Of a DNA stretch of 64,000 nucleotides, positions 32,740-45,307 are shown in pieces (the stretch's first letter is position 1; every line of letters starts with the position of its first letter). This DNA is from Castanea sativa (lineage: Eukaryota; Streptophyta; Magnoliopsida; Fagales; Fagaceae), in assembly GCF_040712315.1 (NCBI RefSeq), contig NC_134016.1, forward strand, positions 20,386,390-20,450,389. Direction: 5' to 3'. The translations under genes and the position numbers were made by a program. The notes beneath the pieces are model-generated. The model worked only from the letters and a program-made list of their open reading frames with translations, had not been told where the DNA came from and made no database searches.

Positions 32740-33973
32740 TAGTTCATAAATTGAATGTATCACCTTCCTTCCCCGGCTTGACAAAAGAAACGCGTGTTTG
32801 CCCCCGAGCGGGATCGAGCCGCACAGAGGAAGTGCGAGAAGCTACGAGAAGCGAACTTCATACGAGAGGTGTACTACCCGCGGCTGGCAAATGTGGTAAT
32901 GGTCAAAAAGTCAAATGGGAAGTGGAGAATGTGCGTTGATTTCACGGATTCGAATAAAGCGTGCCCAAAGTTACAGCTTACCCGCTCCCACGGATTGACG
33001 CCTTAGTGGACTCTACCGCAAAACATGAGTTGTTGAGCTTCATGGACGCCTTCTCGGGTACAACCAACGATTAAGTTGGAGAAGACAAACATCAAGAGAA
33101 GACATCATTTGTGACGAGTCAAGGGCTTTTTTGCTACAAGGTGATGCCATTCGGGCTCAAGAATGCGGGAGCCACATACCAACGATTAATGAACAAAATG
33201 TTCGAGCACTGCATTGGCCGAACGTCCAAGTCTACGTAGATGACATGTTGGTAAAAAGCGTAAAGGTGTCGGAACATCTGAGGGACCTCCAGGAGACTTT
33301 CGACACTCTTCGAAAGTATAAAATGAAGCTGAACCCAAGCAAATGCGCATTCGGAGTAACTGCTGGAAAGTTCTTAGGGTTCATGGTGTCCCAGCGGGGC
33401 ATTGAGGTCAACCCCGAGAAAGTGAAAGCAATTATGGATCTATCTCCTCCAAGGACGGTGAAGGAAGTGCAAAGCCTGACAGGGAAGATAGCAACCTTAA
33501 ACAGGTTCGTATCAAGAGCAACAGACAAGTGTCTCCCTTTCTTTAGAACGCTAAGGAGATCTTTTGAATGGACGGACGAATGCCAAAAGGCATTTGAAGA
33601 GTTGAAGGCATATCTCTCTGCCCCGCCATTGCTTAGCCCGTCTACGCCGGGGGAGGAATTATTCCTGTACCTTGCTGTCTCATCGGCAGCGGTAAGTGCG
33701 GCTCTCATTAGAGAGGAATGGAAGGTACAGAAGCCCGTGTACTTTGTAAGCCGGGCGCTACGAGGCGCAGAGGAGAGGTACCCACGGATAGAGAAACTCG
33801 CCTTCGCACTTGTAACTACAGCTCGAAAACTGAAGTCGTATTTTCAAGCACACACAATAATAGTCCTGACGGATCAGCCATTGCGGAGAGCAATGAACAA
33901 TCCTGAAACCGCCGGACGGATGGCTTTGTGGGCTATCGAGCTAAGTGAGTACGATATCCAATACCAACCATGA
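32740..33973 (+). pseudogene. Gypsy 1 reverse transcriptase and first RNase H
   Basis: N-terminal RT in frames around 32794-33006 ('FIREVYYPRLANVVMVKKSN', 'WRMCVDFTDSNKACPK') then a long open frame 33131-33973: 'QVYVDDMLVKS' (Y-V-D-D, 33229-33260), 'LNPSKCAFGVTAGKFLGFMV' and onward, 'WTDECQKAFEELKAYL' and RNase H-like 'LFLYLAVSSAAVSAALIREE', 'QKPVYFVSRALRGAEERYP'. The catalytic YVDD is intact, but the frame is broken at about 33005-33130. Confidence 0.93.
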
Positions 33974-33975
33974 AC

Positions 33976-34455
33976 AACTGTGAAAGGACAAATATTGGCA
34001 GACTTCATTGCGGAATTCACTACACATCAGGAGCAGGGGGCAGAAGAGACGCCCACATGGAGAATTCACATAGACGGATCCTCCAATAAGCATGCGGGAG
34101 GAGTCGGAGTTGTACTCCATACCCCGGAAGGAGATAAGATTGAATGTATGATCCGTCTGGAGTTCCCTACTACGAATAATGAAGCAGAGTATGAGGCCCT
34201 GATGGCGGGATTGGAGCTTGCAATAGCACCGGGGCCGTAGAGGCAATGGTTTACTCCGATTCCCAAATCGTAGCTAGCCAAGTTAATGGGAGTTATGATT
34301 GTAGGAGTGAACGAATGAGAAGGTACCTCGGAGAAGTGAAGGGTCGAACGAGTGACCTCCAATTCACGATAACTCAGATCCCGAAAGAAGAGAATCAAGA
34401 AGCGGATCGACTCGCAAAGGCTACTTCGGCCGAACCTATGGTCGTCCCAGAGTAG
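33976..34455 (+). pseudogene. Gypsy 1 second (archaeal-type) RNase H
   Basis: After 'GQILADFIAEFT' the sequence reads 'WRIHIDGSSNKHAGGVGVVL', 'TTNNEAEYEALMAGLELAI', then (shifted by one base at about 34230) 'VYSDSQIVASQVNGSY' and 'QEADRLAKATSA'. The D-E-D-D catalytic residues are all visible. A second RNase H of this type after the normal one is characteristic of the Tat clade. A frameshift near 34230 splits it. Confidence 0.92.
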
Positions 34456-34458
34456 GTA

Positions 34459-35454
34459 TTGTCCTTCGTCCAATATTCGTCGTTACTAGATAACGTTCAG
34501 GTGCAGGAATTAACCACTAAAGACGATTGGACGGTTCCAATTGTGGCGTACCTCAAGGACGGCAAGCTGTCAGACAGGAAGGAAGAAGCAAGGAAATTGA
34601 AGGTTAGGGCTGCCCGATTCATACTGATCAAAGGCATCCTCTACAAGAGAGGATTCTCCCGACCATATCTAAGATGCTTGGGCCATGACGAAGCAGACTA
34701 CGTAATGAGGGAAGTTCATGAAGGGATTTGTGGAAACCACTCAGGATCAAGGTCTCTGGTACACAAGCTACTCCGAGTAGGGTATTACTGGCCGACAATG
34801 CAGAAGGATGCCCATATGTACATGAGAGCTTGCGATAAGTGTCAATGGTTCGGCAATCTTATTAGGTAGCCAACGGAGGAACTCACACCCATGACGGCCC
34901 CATGGCCGTTCGCACAATGGGGGTTAGACATCATGGGTCCATTTCCAATAGCGGCAAGACAGCTGAAGTTCTTGGTAGTTGGTATCGACTACTTCACCAA
35001 GTGGGTGGAAGCAGAAGCTCTTGCTACTATCACGGAGAAAAATATTCGCAACTTTGTATGGAGAAATATTATTTGCCGATATGGGATCCCGAGAGTGCTC
35101 GTGTCAGACAACGGGAAGAAATTCGACAACGATGCGTTCCGAGACTTTTGTTCGCAGCTGGGAATCAAGAATCACTACTCGTCTCCCGCTCATCCACAGG
35201 CCAACGGACAAGTTGAAGTCACGAACCGGTCCTTGTTAAAGATCATCAAGACCCGGCTCGAGGGGCAAAGGGCATATGGCCGGACGAACTACCAAGTGTC
35301 CTATGGGCGTACAGAACCACGGCAAGAACGCCAACGGGAGAGACACCGTTTCGATTGGCGTTTGGTGCTGAAGCCCTCATACCGGCAGTGGGGCCGACGA
35401 GCTACCGCGTGGAAAGCTATGACGAGAGCAAGAATGTTGAAGCATTACGTCTAG
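34459..35454 (+). pseudogene. Gypsy 1 integrase
   Basis: Frame 34459-34869 holds the H2C2 zinc domain ('VMREVHEGICGNHSGSRSLVH', 'YYWPTMQKDAHMYMRACDKCQ'). Frame 34891-35454 holds the core: 'QWGLDIMGPFP' (D), 'LVSDNGKKFDN' (D), 'HPQANGQVEVTNRSLLKIIK' (E). A stop at 34867 separates them. After about 35270 the frame is lost, although the integrase C-terminus can be followed to about 35760 in other frames. No chromodomain is seen, as expected for Tat. Confidence 0.92.
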
Positions 35455-35907
35455 AGCTTGACCTTGTAGATGAAGTCGGGGCAACGGCCGACTCAAAGAC
35501 CGGCGCGGTACCGTGACATGATGGCAAAACATTACAACTTTAAGGTTCGGCACGGACTTCAAGGTTGGAGATCTAGTGTTACGGAAAGTGCTTGGCGCTA
35601 CGAAAGATGCATCCCCGGAAAGCCGGGTCCTGAACCGGGGAAGGCCCGTACGTAATCATCTCATGGCGCAGGAAAGGAACGTACTACTTGGAGACATTAG
35701 ACGGAAAGAAATTGGGCCATCCCCGGAACACGGAGCACCCGAAGAAGTACTACCAATAGTGCAGCAAAGTCACAATACCTACTGCCTTACTTTTCAGTTT
35801 AATTTTAGACAGTTAAAGCTGTTACTTTTTAGAGCTCAGTTTTTCTTTCCCATTGACAATTTGGTTTGTTGAACTTATGAGAGGAATTTTTAAAATGCAT
35901 GCTGATG

Positions 35908-36870
35908 AAAATCTACAAGTCCACAAAGTGGACGGATCACCCAAAGGGTGAAAAACCTACGAGTCCACAAAGTGGACGGATCACCCAAAGGGTGAAAAAC
36001 CTACAAGTTCACAAAGTGGACGGATCACCCAAAGGGCGAAAAATCTACGACTCCACAAAGTGGACGGATCATTCCAAAACGATGAAATCTACGAGCCCAC
36101 AAAGTGGACGGATCACCCAAAGGGTGAAAAACCTACAAGTCCACAAAGTGGACGGATCACCCAAAGGGTGAAAAATCTACGACTCCACAAAGTGGACGGA
36201 TCATTCCAAAAAGATGAAATCTACGAGCCCACAAAGTGGACGGATCACCCAAAGGGTGAAAAACCTACGAGTCCACAAAGTGGACGGATCACCCAAAGGG
36301 TGAAAAACCTACGAGTCCACAAAGTGGACGGATCACCCAAAGGCTGAAAAACCTACAAGTCCACAAAGTGGACGGATCACCCAAAGGGTGAAAAATCTAC
36401 GACTCCACAAAGTGGACGGATCATTCCAAAACGATGAAATCTACGAGTCCACAAAATGGACGGATCACCCAAAGGGTGAAAAACCTATGAGTCCACAAAG
36501 TGGACGGATCACCCAAAGGGTGAAAAACCTACGAGTCCACAAAGTGGACGAATCACCCAAAGGGTGAAAAACCTACAAGTCCACAAAGTGGACGGATCAC
36601 CCAAAGGGTGAAAAATCTACGACTCCACAAAGTGGACGGATCATTCCAAAACGATGAAATCTACGAGTCCACAAATTGGACGGATCACCCAAAGGGTGAA
36701 AAACCTACGAGTCCACAAAGTGGACGGATCACCCAAAGGGTGAGAAATCTACAAATCCACAAAGTGGACGGATCACCCAAAGGGTGAAAAACCTACGAGT
36801 CCACAAAGTGGACGGATCACCCAAAAGGTGAGAAACCTAGAAGTCCATAAAGTGGACGGATCATCCTATG
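35908..36870 (+). repeat. 44-bp satellite array inside gypsy 1
   Basis: The unit contains 'ccacaaagtggacggatc' and repeats every 44 bp (starts at 35921, 35965, 36009, 36053, 36097 and on), about 22 copies, with decayed copies to about 37020. A variant with 'attccaaaacgatgaaatct' recurs at about 36071, 36204, 36422 and 36640, spaced three then five units, which suggests a higher-order pattern. Because 44 is not a multiple of three and no frame has a stop, long apparent reading frames arise here; they are not genes. Confidence 0.95.
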
Positions 36871-37020
36871 GATGGAAGTCTACATGGTGGACGGATCATC
36901 TGAAGGATGAAAAGTTTTACAACTCCATAAAGTAGACAGACTATACAAAAAGATTAGAAAACCTAGTTCACAAAGTGGACGGTTAGCAAAAATACATTTG
37001 AAAGTCCATTCACAAAGTGG

Positions 37021-37449
37021 ATGGGTTATCTGAATATACGACGGATAATAAGCAAGCAACAGGCAATAAAAGATTTGATAAGTCAAGTTTAATAATTACA
37101 AATGACGGTTCAAAACAAAGTTCTCTTAATAACATAAATTTTTTACAAAAAGGAAAGTATTCTATTCATTCTTTGGAGATGAATTCCCGACTAATGGACC
37201 GTCGGCCGAGTAGGAGGAAGAACTTCACCTTCGAGCTGGTTACGGTGAGCAAAGTTGACGGCAAACACTTCGTCCGTACTTTACGAATGGACGGATTGTG
37301 CGAGTGTTTGCCCTTGAGCATCAATGTTGATACGAGATACGTCCAAGTCAGGATACGACGACTTAACCCGACGGATAGCGTCATCAAACCCATCCGCAAA
37401 GGAGTTCCCAAGCTCGTCGAAGATTGTCGAATCACGGTATTCTGGACGG
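37021..37449. other. Gypsy 1 internal sequence beyond the satellite
   Basis: Contains repeated 'gacgg' words as elsewhere in this element ('acggacgg', 'gacggatt'). An open stretch on the plus strand is not recognised. It probably holds the 3' end and UTR of the antisense gene. Confidence 0.4.
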
Positions 37450-39312
37450 CTATCTCCTTTGCGTTGTCAAGCTTGACACGTCTTCGTCATACCGCTTCTC
37501 CTTGTCCTTCAAAAGTTCGCGTAGATGCCCATTCTCTCTCTCCACTTCACCTCTAACTTGCTCCGAGCACTTGAGCTTTCTGTCCATATTGATCTTATAG
37601 GTCTTCAGCTCGTGTAGCTCATCCTCCATCGTCTTGTTTTCTCGTCTCGGACGGTCCATGGATGTCTCGTGATTAAGGCAACGGCCAAAAAGCCCCTTCA
37701 TCATCACCATGGCCTGGAAGCGAAACACAATGTCATGATAATGACGGGTGAAAAGGAACTTAGCAACAATACTAGACGGATTCAAAATTACCTGTGCAAG
37801 GGTGAAGAGGCCCGTTTCACCCATCGCCTCCGTCGAATGGTTGCCAAGGTCTGCGTAGTCGTCAGCTGTCAGCATAGACGACATCTTCTCGAGGGCATAG
37901 TTGGAATCTTCCCGGAAGAGAACGGGTGGTTTCTCCTCTGAAGGTGCTGGACCCTTCATTAAGCCTTTGCCTTTTCCATGTTTGACGGGCGTTTTCTCAG
38001 CTTGCAAGGCCACGACGGGCTCGAGGGTGGTCTTTTGTTTCTTTTGAGGACGGCCCGTCTTTTCATGTTGAGTTCGTTTTGACGGACCGGCGGGGCCGTC
38101 CCCTTTGTTTGACCCCCCTCCTGCTTTTTCTTCGCTGCCTGTTGTTTAATGAGGGCTCTCCTCTTGGCGGCATCCATTTCTGCAAATCAAAGATGGTTGA
38201 GAAAGCAACGGTAAGGAAAAAGATGGACATATTTTCAACAAACTTACGTTTTCGAATTCTGTTATCGTATCGACGGGCAGCAGATGAAGGTTCGGGTCCA
38301 TCACAATACCAATTCAGAGTATCAAGGGTGACGAGTTGAGCCCAAGTTCTTTCCTGCAGTTTCGTCTTGTTAAAAATTCTCTCCAAAAAACTCCACTGCT
38401 CCAAGTTAACTTGAGGACGGTCCCGAGCTGCAATAAAGGACGGTTAGACCTAAAAAAAAAAAAAAAAAAAAATTAACTTCAAAGACTGGACGGAAGCAAA
38501 AGGGATACACATACCCGACGAAGGCATTATGCCCCATGTTGTGTCGACGGGCATGTTAGTTACATCTCCTGGACGACACATCCATTCGTCCCCTTCCAAA
38601 AAGAAGTAACGACTCTTTCAGTCTCTGTTCGAGTCTGGAGTGTCACTGACGAGCCTCAATAAGGGACTTCTAGCTGCAAAGCTATACATCCCCTTGGACT
38701 TGACAATCTCTGTTGGACGGTAACAATGGAAAAATTCTTCCACCGTCAACCTTCGGGAACCTTCAGACATTGCCCCATACAAAACCTCAACTCCAATAAA
38801 CACTCTCCAGGCATTTGGTGAGATTTGGGTGACGGACAGACCAAGGTATTGAAGAAGTCGACGGTGAAGAGAACTTAATGGAAATCTGAGCCCCGCCTTT
38901 AAAGCTTGCTCGTAGATCCCAACACCGTCTACCCCCTTGTAGTAGCATTTCTCGGATTTTTCGGGAAGACGTAGACGGATGTTGTCTGGTATTTGGTACT
39001 TGGTCCTAAGTGTGTTGAGTTGAGATTTAGTCATGGACGACCTAAAATCATTTACCGTCCAGAGAGGCAGCATGACGAACTCCCTAAGGCCATCTCGGGC
39101 CACCATCGACCGGACGGGGGATCCACACCGTCCAAGCTACTACTGGACGACTCTGAACTCTCCGTCTCTAGACCGCCATCAAGGGAAGAAGAGGTACTTG
39201 ACGGATTCCTCTCTTCACTTGAAGTGTCCGGGATCTTTGGACCCGACGGAAACTTTTCATCGTAGCCCGCCCCCTTGCGGACAAACGACTGGTTACTTGA
39301 CGCACTAGACAT
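37450..39312 (-). CDS. Antisense spliced gene of gypsy 1 (PF04195-like 'putative gypsy type transposon' protein)
   Basis: Runs opposite to gag-pol. Exon 1 (39312-38515) starts 'MSSASSNQSFVRKGAG' with a Ser-rich region, shifts one frame near 39100, then reads 'LREFVMLPLWTVNDFRSSMT', 'KYQIPDNIRLRLPEK', 'AGLRFPLSSLHRRLLQYLGL', 'SPNAWRVFIGVEVLY', with a stop at about 38616 before 'KSRYFFLEGDEW'. Intron 38514-38428 (GT...CAG), exon 38427-38248, intron 38247-38180 (GTAAGT...CAG), exon from 38179 ('MDAAKRRALIKQQAAKKK') through a coiled-coil-rich C-terminus to 37450. This arrangement is typical of Tat elements. Function unknown. Two lesions suggest this copy is dead or a sequence variant. Confidence 0.8.
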
Positions 39313-39749
39313 TACCTACATTTATGACGGTATGACCTAAGACACCGACGGATCTAAAGAAAGCACATTTATTTGAAACAATAAAATTAAAGGGAAGACG
39401 GAGAAAGGTTTGGAATACATACCGGATCGAGATTGTTTCTGACGAGGAACGATGGACGGATCTGCTGAACAACAGGAAGACACAATAGATGTGACGGTTG
39501 CACTCTCCTCGCTAATTTTTTTGATAAGAAGAGAAAATGAAGGGAGAAAAATCTGGCTTTTTATAGAACAAAGGGCACGGAATACGAAGCGACGCCTCGT
39601 TTTGGGGAAATAGCCAATCCACGAGGGCCACGTACTCTTCGTCAGAAATGCAGGCCACGTGTCATCCGTTGTGGTATACCAAGGCCGTCCCCACTTAATA
39701 CATTGCTTTCAGTCATTCCATGGATCCGTCAGGTTATAAGGACGGATCC

Positions 39750-39768
39750 AAGGATTGAAGGGGGCAAT
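39750..39768 (+). promoter_or_regulatory. Polypurine tract of gypsy 1
   Basis: 'aaggattgaagggggcaat' lies directly before the 3' LTR. The run 'gaaggggg' is the likely plus-strand primer. Confidence 0.7.
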
Positions 39769-40266
39769 TGAAGGGGATAAAAATAGTAAATGGACGGAGA
39801 TAATGAGGACGGATCGACACCGTATGTAACTTGGCTATGACGGTTAAGTATTGCTGAATATCCGTCTTGTATAAATTAATTGTGGATTCCACGTGGCATG
39901 TCGTTTAATATATTTCAGATGAGCTTTTGCTTTATCCCTACGCAAACGTGCATACTTGGACTTCTTGCGACACACGTTTGGGAAGACTCCTATATGGAAA
40001 GGAACTTGAGAAGGAAGTTGTATCCTAAAAGAAAGGTAATTCCACTCAATATAAATACTCCAGAAACCCTAGATACGAAGGTAGGCACGCTATTCTTAAC
40101 TCTGGCACTCTAGGGTTAAAGAAACAAGATTCTAACTTGACCTTCGGAGGGTTTTTGGCCGGCACCACACCGGTGCTCTCTTTTAGGTCGTTTATTTTCT
40201 TTTTGCAGGTGTTGCTTTCGTTTGAGGAGAGCTTGCAACTCACTGGTGATATTTTCGGCATCATCA
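39769..40266 (+). repeat. 3' LTR of gypsy 1 (498 bp)
   Basis: Starts TGAAGGGGATAAAAATAG and ends TCGGCATCATCA, then the AATAA target duplication. Six differences from the 5' LTR (for example 'tgtaac' against 'tgtgac', 'ggtcg' against 'ggttg'). Confidence 0.95.
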
Positions 40267-40271
40267 AATAA

Positions 40272-42808
<2,537 letters not shown>

Positions 42809-43573
42809 GTGGTACTATCATAGGAAACCAGTTGAGGTACTATGTGTACCTATACTTTTATGAACGTGTAAGTTGCATGGGTGTGGATAAAACCAAAATG
42901 TGGCAGTAAACTTGTTCTAAGGAACCATTTTGGTACCAAATGCTGTTAATTCGCCTTATTTTCTACATCTACTGTTAACTTTTTGTGCATGTACAATATT
43001 TTGAATTTTGACATGCATTTCTAATTTTAGATGGCGTAGGCCATCAATTTTATGGAATTGAGATTTCTCTTTTGAATTCATGTTGGAGCTCATTGTTATG
43101 GATGGCATGTAATGTGAGTCCAATATAAAGGTGTACCAGGCAAAGCCAAGGTGGTTATTGGAATAAACTGTCCCAAATTTATTCGTTGGTATCTGGTGAT
43201 GGAGATTATTGATTGAAACAGTGGCTTGTCGATAGAGAAGGTGGATAAGAAGGAATGTTTATGGGTTCACTCACAAAAAGGAGATTGTAAGGATAAAAAA
43301 GTATATGCATGTAGGGACGCCATGGCTTCTTTTGAGTTCCACTAAGAACTAGGTCAATGATCATCAAGAGGAGATTCTTATGCCCAACATCTGCTTCAAA
43401 TTTATGCCAGGCTGCTAGCTGTGCAAAAGGACTAAGTGCTTGGAAAAGAGATTGTTATATACTCTATTGTTGATAAAAATGAGAATTTTCTAGGTTTTGG
43501 GTTTCTTACTGCGGGTAATATACAACCAAATCCTTAAACTAATGAGCTTGTTAACATATGACATATTATATAC

Positions 43574-43584
<11 letters not shown>
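42809..43584. other. 3' UTR of the RUB fragment and downstream non-coding DNA
   Basis: The region after the stop at 42808 looks like a 3' UTR up to about 43150 ('gtgcatgtacaatattttg', 'ggaataaactg'). Beyond that nothing is recognised. Confidence 0.4.

Positions 43585-43634
<50 letters not shown>
43585..43634. repeat. (TA)n microsatellite
   Basis: A perfect TA run of about 50 bp, preceded by 'tacatacatacata'. Confidence 0.95.
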
Positions 43635-43636
<2 letters not shown>

Positions 43637-43821
43637 CGAGTTGGGTTGGGGTCTTATTGGTTTAAAGAAAACTCAACTTGACATCTCAACCAACCAGTTG
43701 AACTTCGGTCAATTGGCATGGAAATCAGTAACATATTTGTGAGAGTTGGTGTGGGGTGGAGTGGGTCATACTGTTTGAGTGTTTGGGAAAATTAGGTGGA
43801 TTGATGCATAAGCTTGGCTCT

Positions 43822-43875
43822 TTTGTTAAATAAAGGAGTGACCCTTTTGTTAAATAAAGGAGTGACTCTTTAGTA
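43822..43875 (+). repeat. 27-bp direct repeat, two copies
   Basis: 'ttttgttaaataaaggagtg' occurs twice in tandem with following 'acccttt' and 'actcttt'. Local duplication with no other feature. Confidence 0.7.
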
Positions 43876-43917
43876 AAATTTGCTAATAATCATAGGTCTT
43901 CCTTCTGCTATAATAAG

Positions 43918-44127
43918 GTTGCGTTTGACATTGGCTTAAAAATACAGTTTTTTTTTACTATTTAGCTTCTTTTTGCTGTTATTTATGGATCCCATTACAC
44001 TTTTTAGTACTACTCATGAGTCCTACTGTATTATTTTAGCTAGCTTTTAACTTTATTTACAGTACTTTCAACAATTTTTTTTTTTTTAAAGTTTCAACTA
44101 AATAAGCAATTCCTAAACATACTCTTA
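43918..44127. mobile_element. MITE-like element
   Basis: Begins 'ggttgcgtttgacattggct' and ends 'caattcctaaacatactctt'. The reverse complement of the end ('aagagtatgtttaggaattg') loosely matches the start, giving imperfect terminal inverted repeats. The interior 'tttttgctgttatttatgg', 'cccattacactttttagtac', 'tacagtactttcaacaa' resembles a very common small dispersed repeat of woody eudicots. Target duplication not resolved. Confidence 0.55.
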
Positions 44128-44939
44128 AGTATCTTCTTCCTGCTACAGTTGTGAATGCTTGTAGGAAGAATACCTTTTTTGTTTCTCTTATTTGAATAAT
44201 ATGTGGTGTATTAGCAAAAAAAGAAAAATAAAAAAAAGGACTATAATGATTTTTTTTAAGATGAAAATACTATAATGTTAAATCTATCTGACACAATCCT
44301 TTTCCCACCACTTGGTTGAAAAGGTGAATTTGCTGCCATGAAAAAACAAATCAACTCTATCTCCAACATTCATGAAATCCTAGAGAACATTGAAGCAGGC
44401 ACCTACCCCTGCTTATTTCTAATAACTACTAAAATCATAAGGCAAATCTAACTGAATATGGAGGAGCATAACATTGAGTAATTATCCAATATTCTAAGAA
44501 TAATATAGTGAAGTGTTACTCCATTTTCTCACATAATAATAGGTTTTATTAATTAATTTCATAGTGAGATTCACCATTTATGTGAGGAGACAATACTATG
44601 TTGTGTCGTACTTCGAAAATACCTAATAATTTTTATATAAACATCTTGGTAGTCTTTATGATGTTAAAAATTATAACACAAATCATGTGTTGTTATTATG
44701 ATACACGACTTGTAAATCAATGCTACTTTGCCACATCAAGCACAGACCACACTCAAAGCCCTTACCCATAGCCTCAACACACTCCTTATCAAAATTCAAC
44801 ATTCTTCTTACCTTTTCCATTCTACTAGAACCAGTATTTGTTACACCAATTAAGAGAATTAAAGAACAAAAGAAAGGGAAGATCTCATAGAGCTATAGCT
44901 AAGACTCGTATAAAGGGATAACCATGGACCAAGTTTGGT
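44128..44939. other. AT-rich non-coding stretch
   Basis: No coding signal. A poly-T and poly-A rich sequence around 44210-44260; nothing recognised. Confidence 0.4.
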
Positions 44940-44949
44940 TTGGTATACC

Positions 44950-45307
44950 TGAATCCGACCCTTATGGTTTTTATCCATGTATGCACATGGGCGCAAGATG
45001 TCGAGGTCCTTAGGAAATGTCATTGATCTGCTTGAAGTAGTAAAAGGAATATTCTTGGAAGGTCTTCATTAGAGGCTAGCGGACGGGGTATCGTCAGTGG
45101 TGTACTAAATTGTGGAATGCTGTACGATTTGCTATGACCAAGCTTGGGGATGATTATGTTTCGCCCACAAATGTAAATCCAGATGACAGGGTCTTTAGCC
45201 GTCAATGGATACTCTCAGTATTAAACAGAGCCATATTCAAAACTATTGCGGCTTTGGAGTTGTATAAATTCTCAAATGCAGCAAGTACTGTGTATTCATG
45301 GTGGCAA
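44950..45307 (+). pseudogene. Valyl-tRNA synthetase fragment, around the KMSKS motif
   Basis: From about 44987 it reads '[20 protein letters not shown]', 'GIFLEGLH', a stop in place of Lys, 'RLADG', then directly 'GYRQWCTKLWNAVRFAMTKL' and on through 'SRQWILSVLNRAIFKTIAAL' to 'TVYSWWQ' at 45307. This is the end of the catalytic domain (KMSRS = the class I KMSKS loop) and the start of the anticodon-binding domain of cytosolic/organellar plant ValRS. About 54 residues between 'EEG' and 'GYRQW' are deleted with no intron visible. It ends exactly at a copia-family LTR. Clearly non-functional. Confidence 0.85.

Larger units (their letters stand above)
29937..40266 (+). mobile_element. Tat-lineage Ty3/gypsy LTR retrotransposon, recent, with antisense gene
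   Basis: LTRs of 498 bp at 29937-30434 and 39769-40266 start TGAAG and end CATCA. A perfect 5-bp target duplication AATAA lies at 29932-29936 and 40267-40271. I count six differences between the LTRs (about 1.2%), so the insertion is fairly young. The order is PBS, gag, PR, RT, RNase H, a second RNase H, INT, then a 44-bp satellite, an antisense spliced gene and the 3' LTR. Dual RNase H and 3' extra ORFs mark the Tat clade. Several frameshifts in gag, RT and INT make it non-autonomous. Confidence 0.95.

Noticed and set aside
33232..33708. Minus-strand 158-codon frame
   Set aside because: Lies opposite the RT/RNase H frame with YVDD; a shadow.
35899..36347. Long open frames over the 44-bp repeat array
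   Set aside because: The 44-bp unit has no stop in any phase, so frames of any length arise from repetition. The 'protein' is a repeat artefact.
35908..36870. CRISPR-like array
   Set aside because: The units are direct tandem repeats without unique spacers, inside a plant retrotransposon.
43497..43742. 81-codon frame with Tyr-Ile repeats
   Set aside because: Again a translated (TA)n microsatellite.
44950..45307. Working tRNA synthetase gene
   Set aside because: A stop, an internal deletion of about 54 residues and loss of both ends leave only a fragment.
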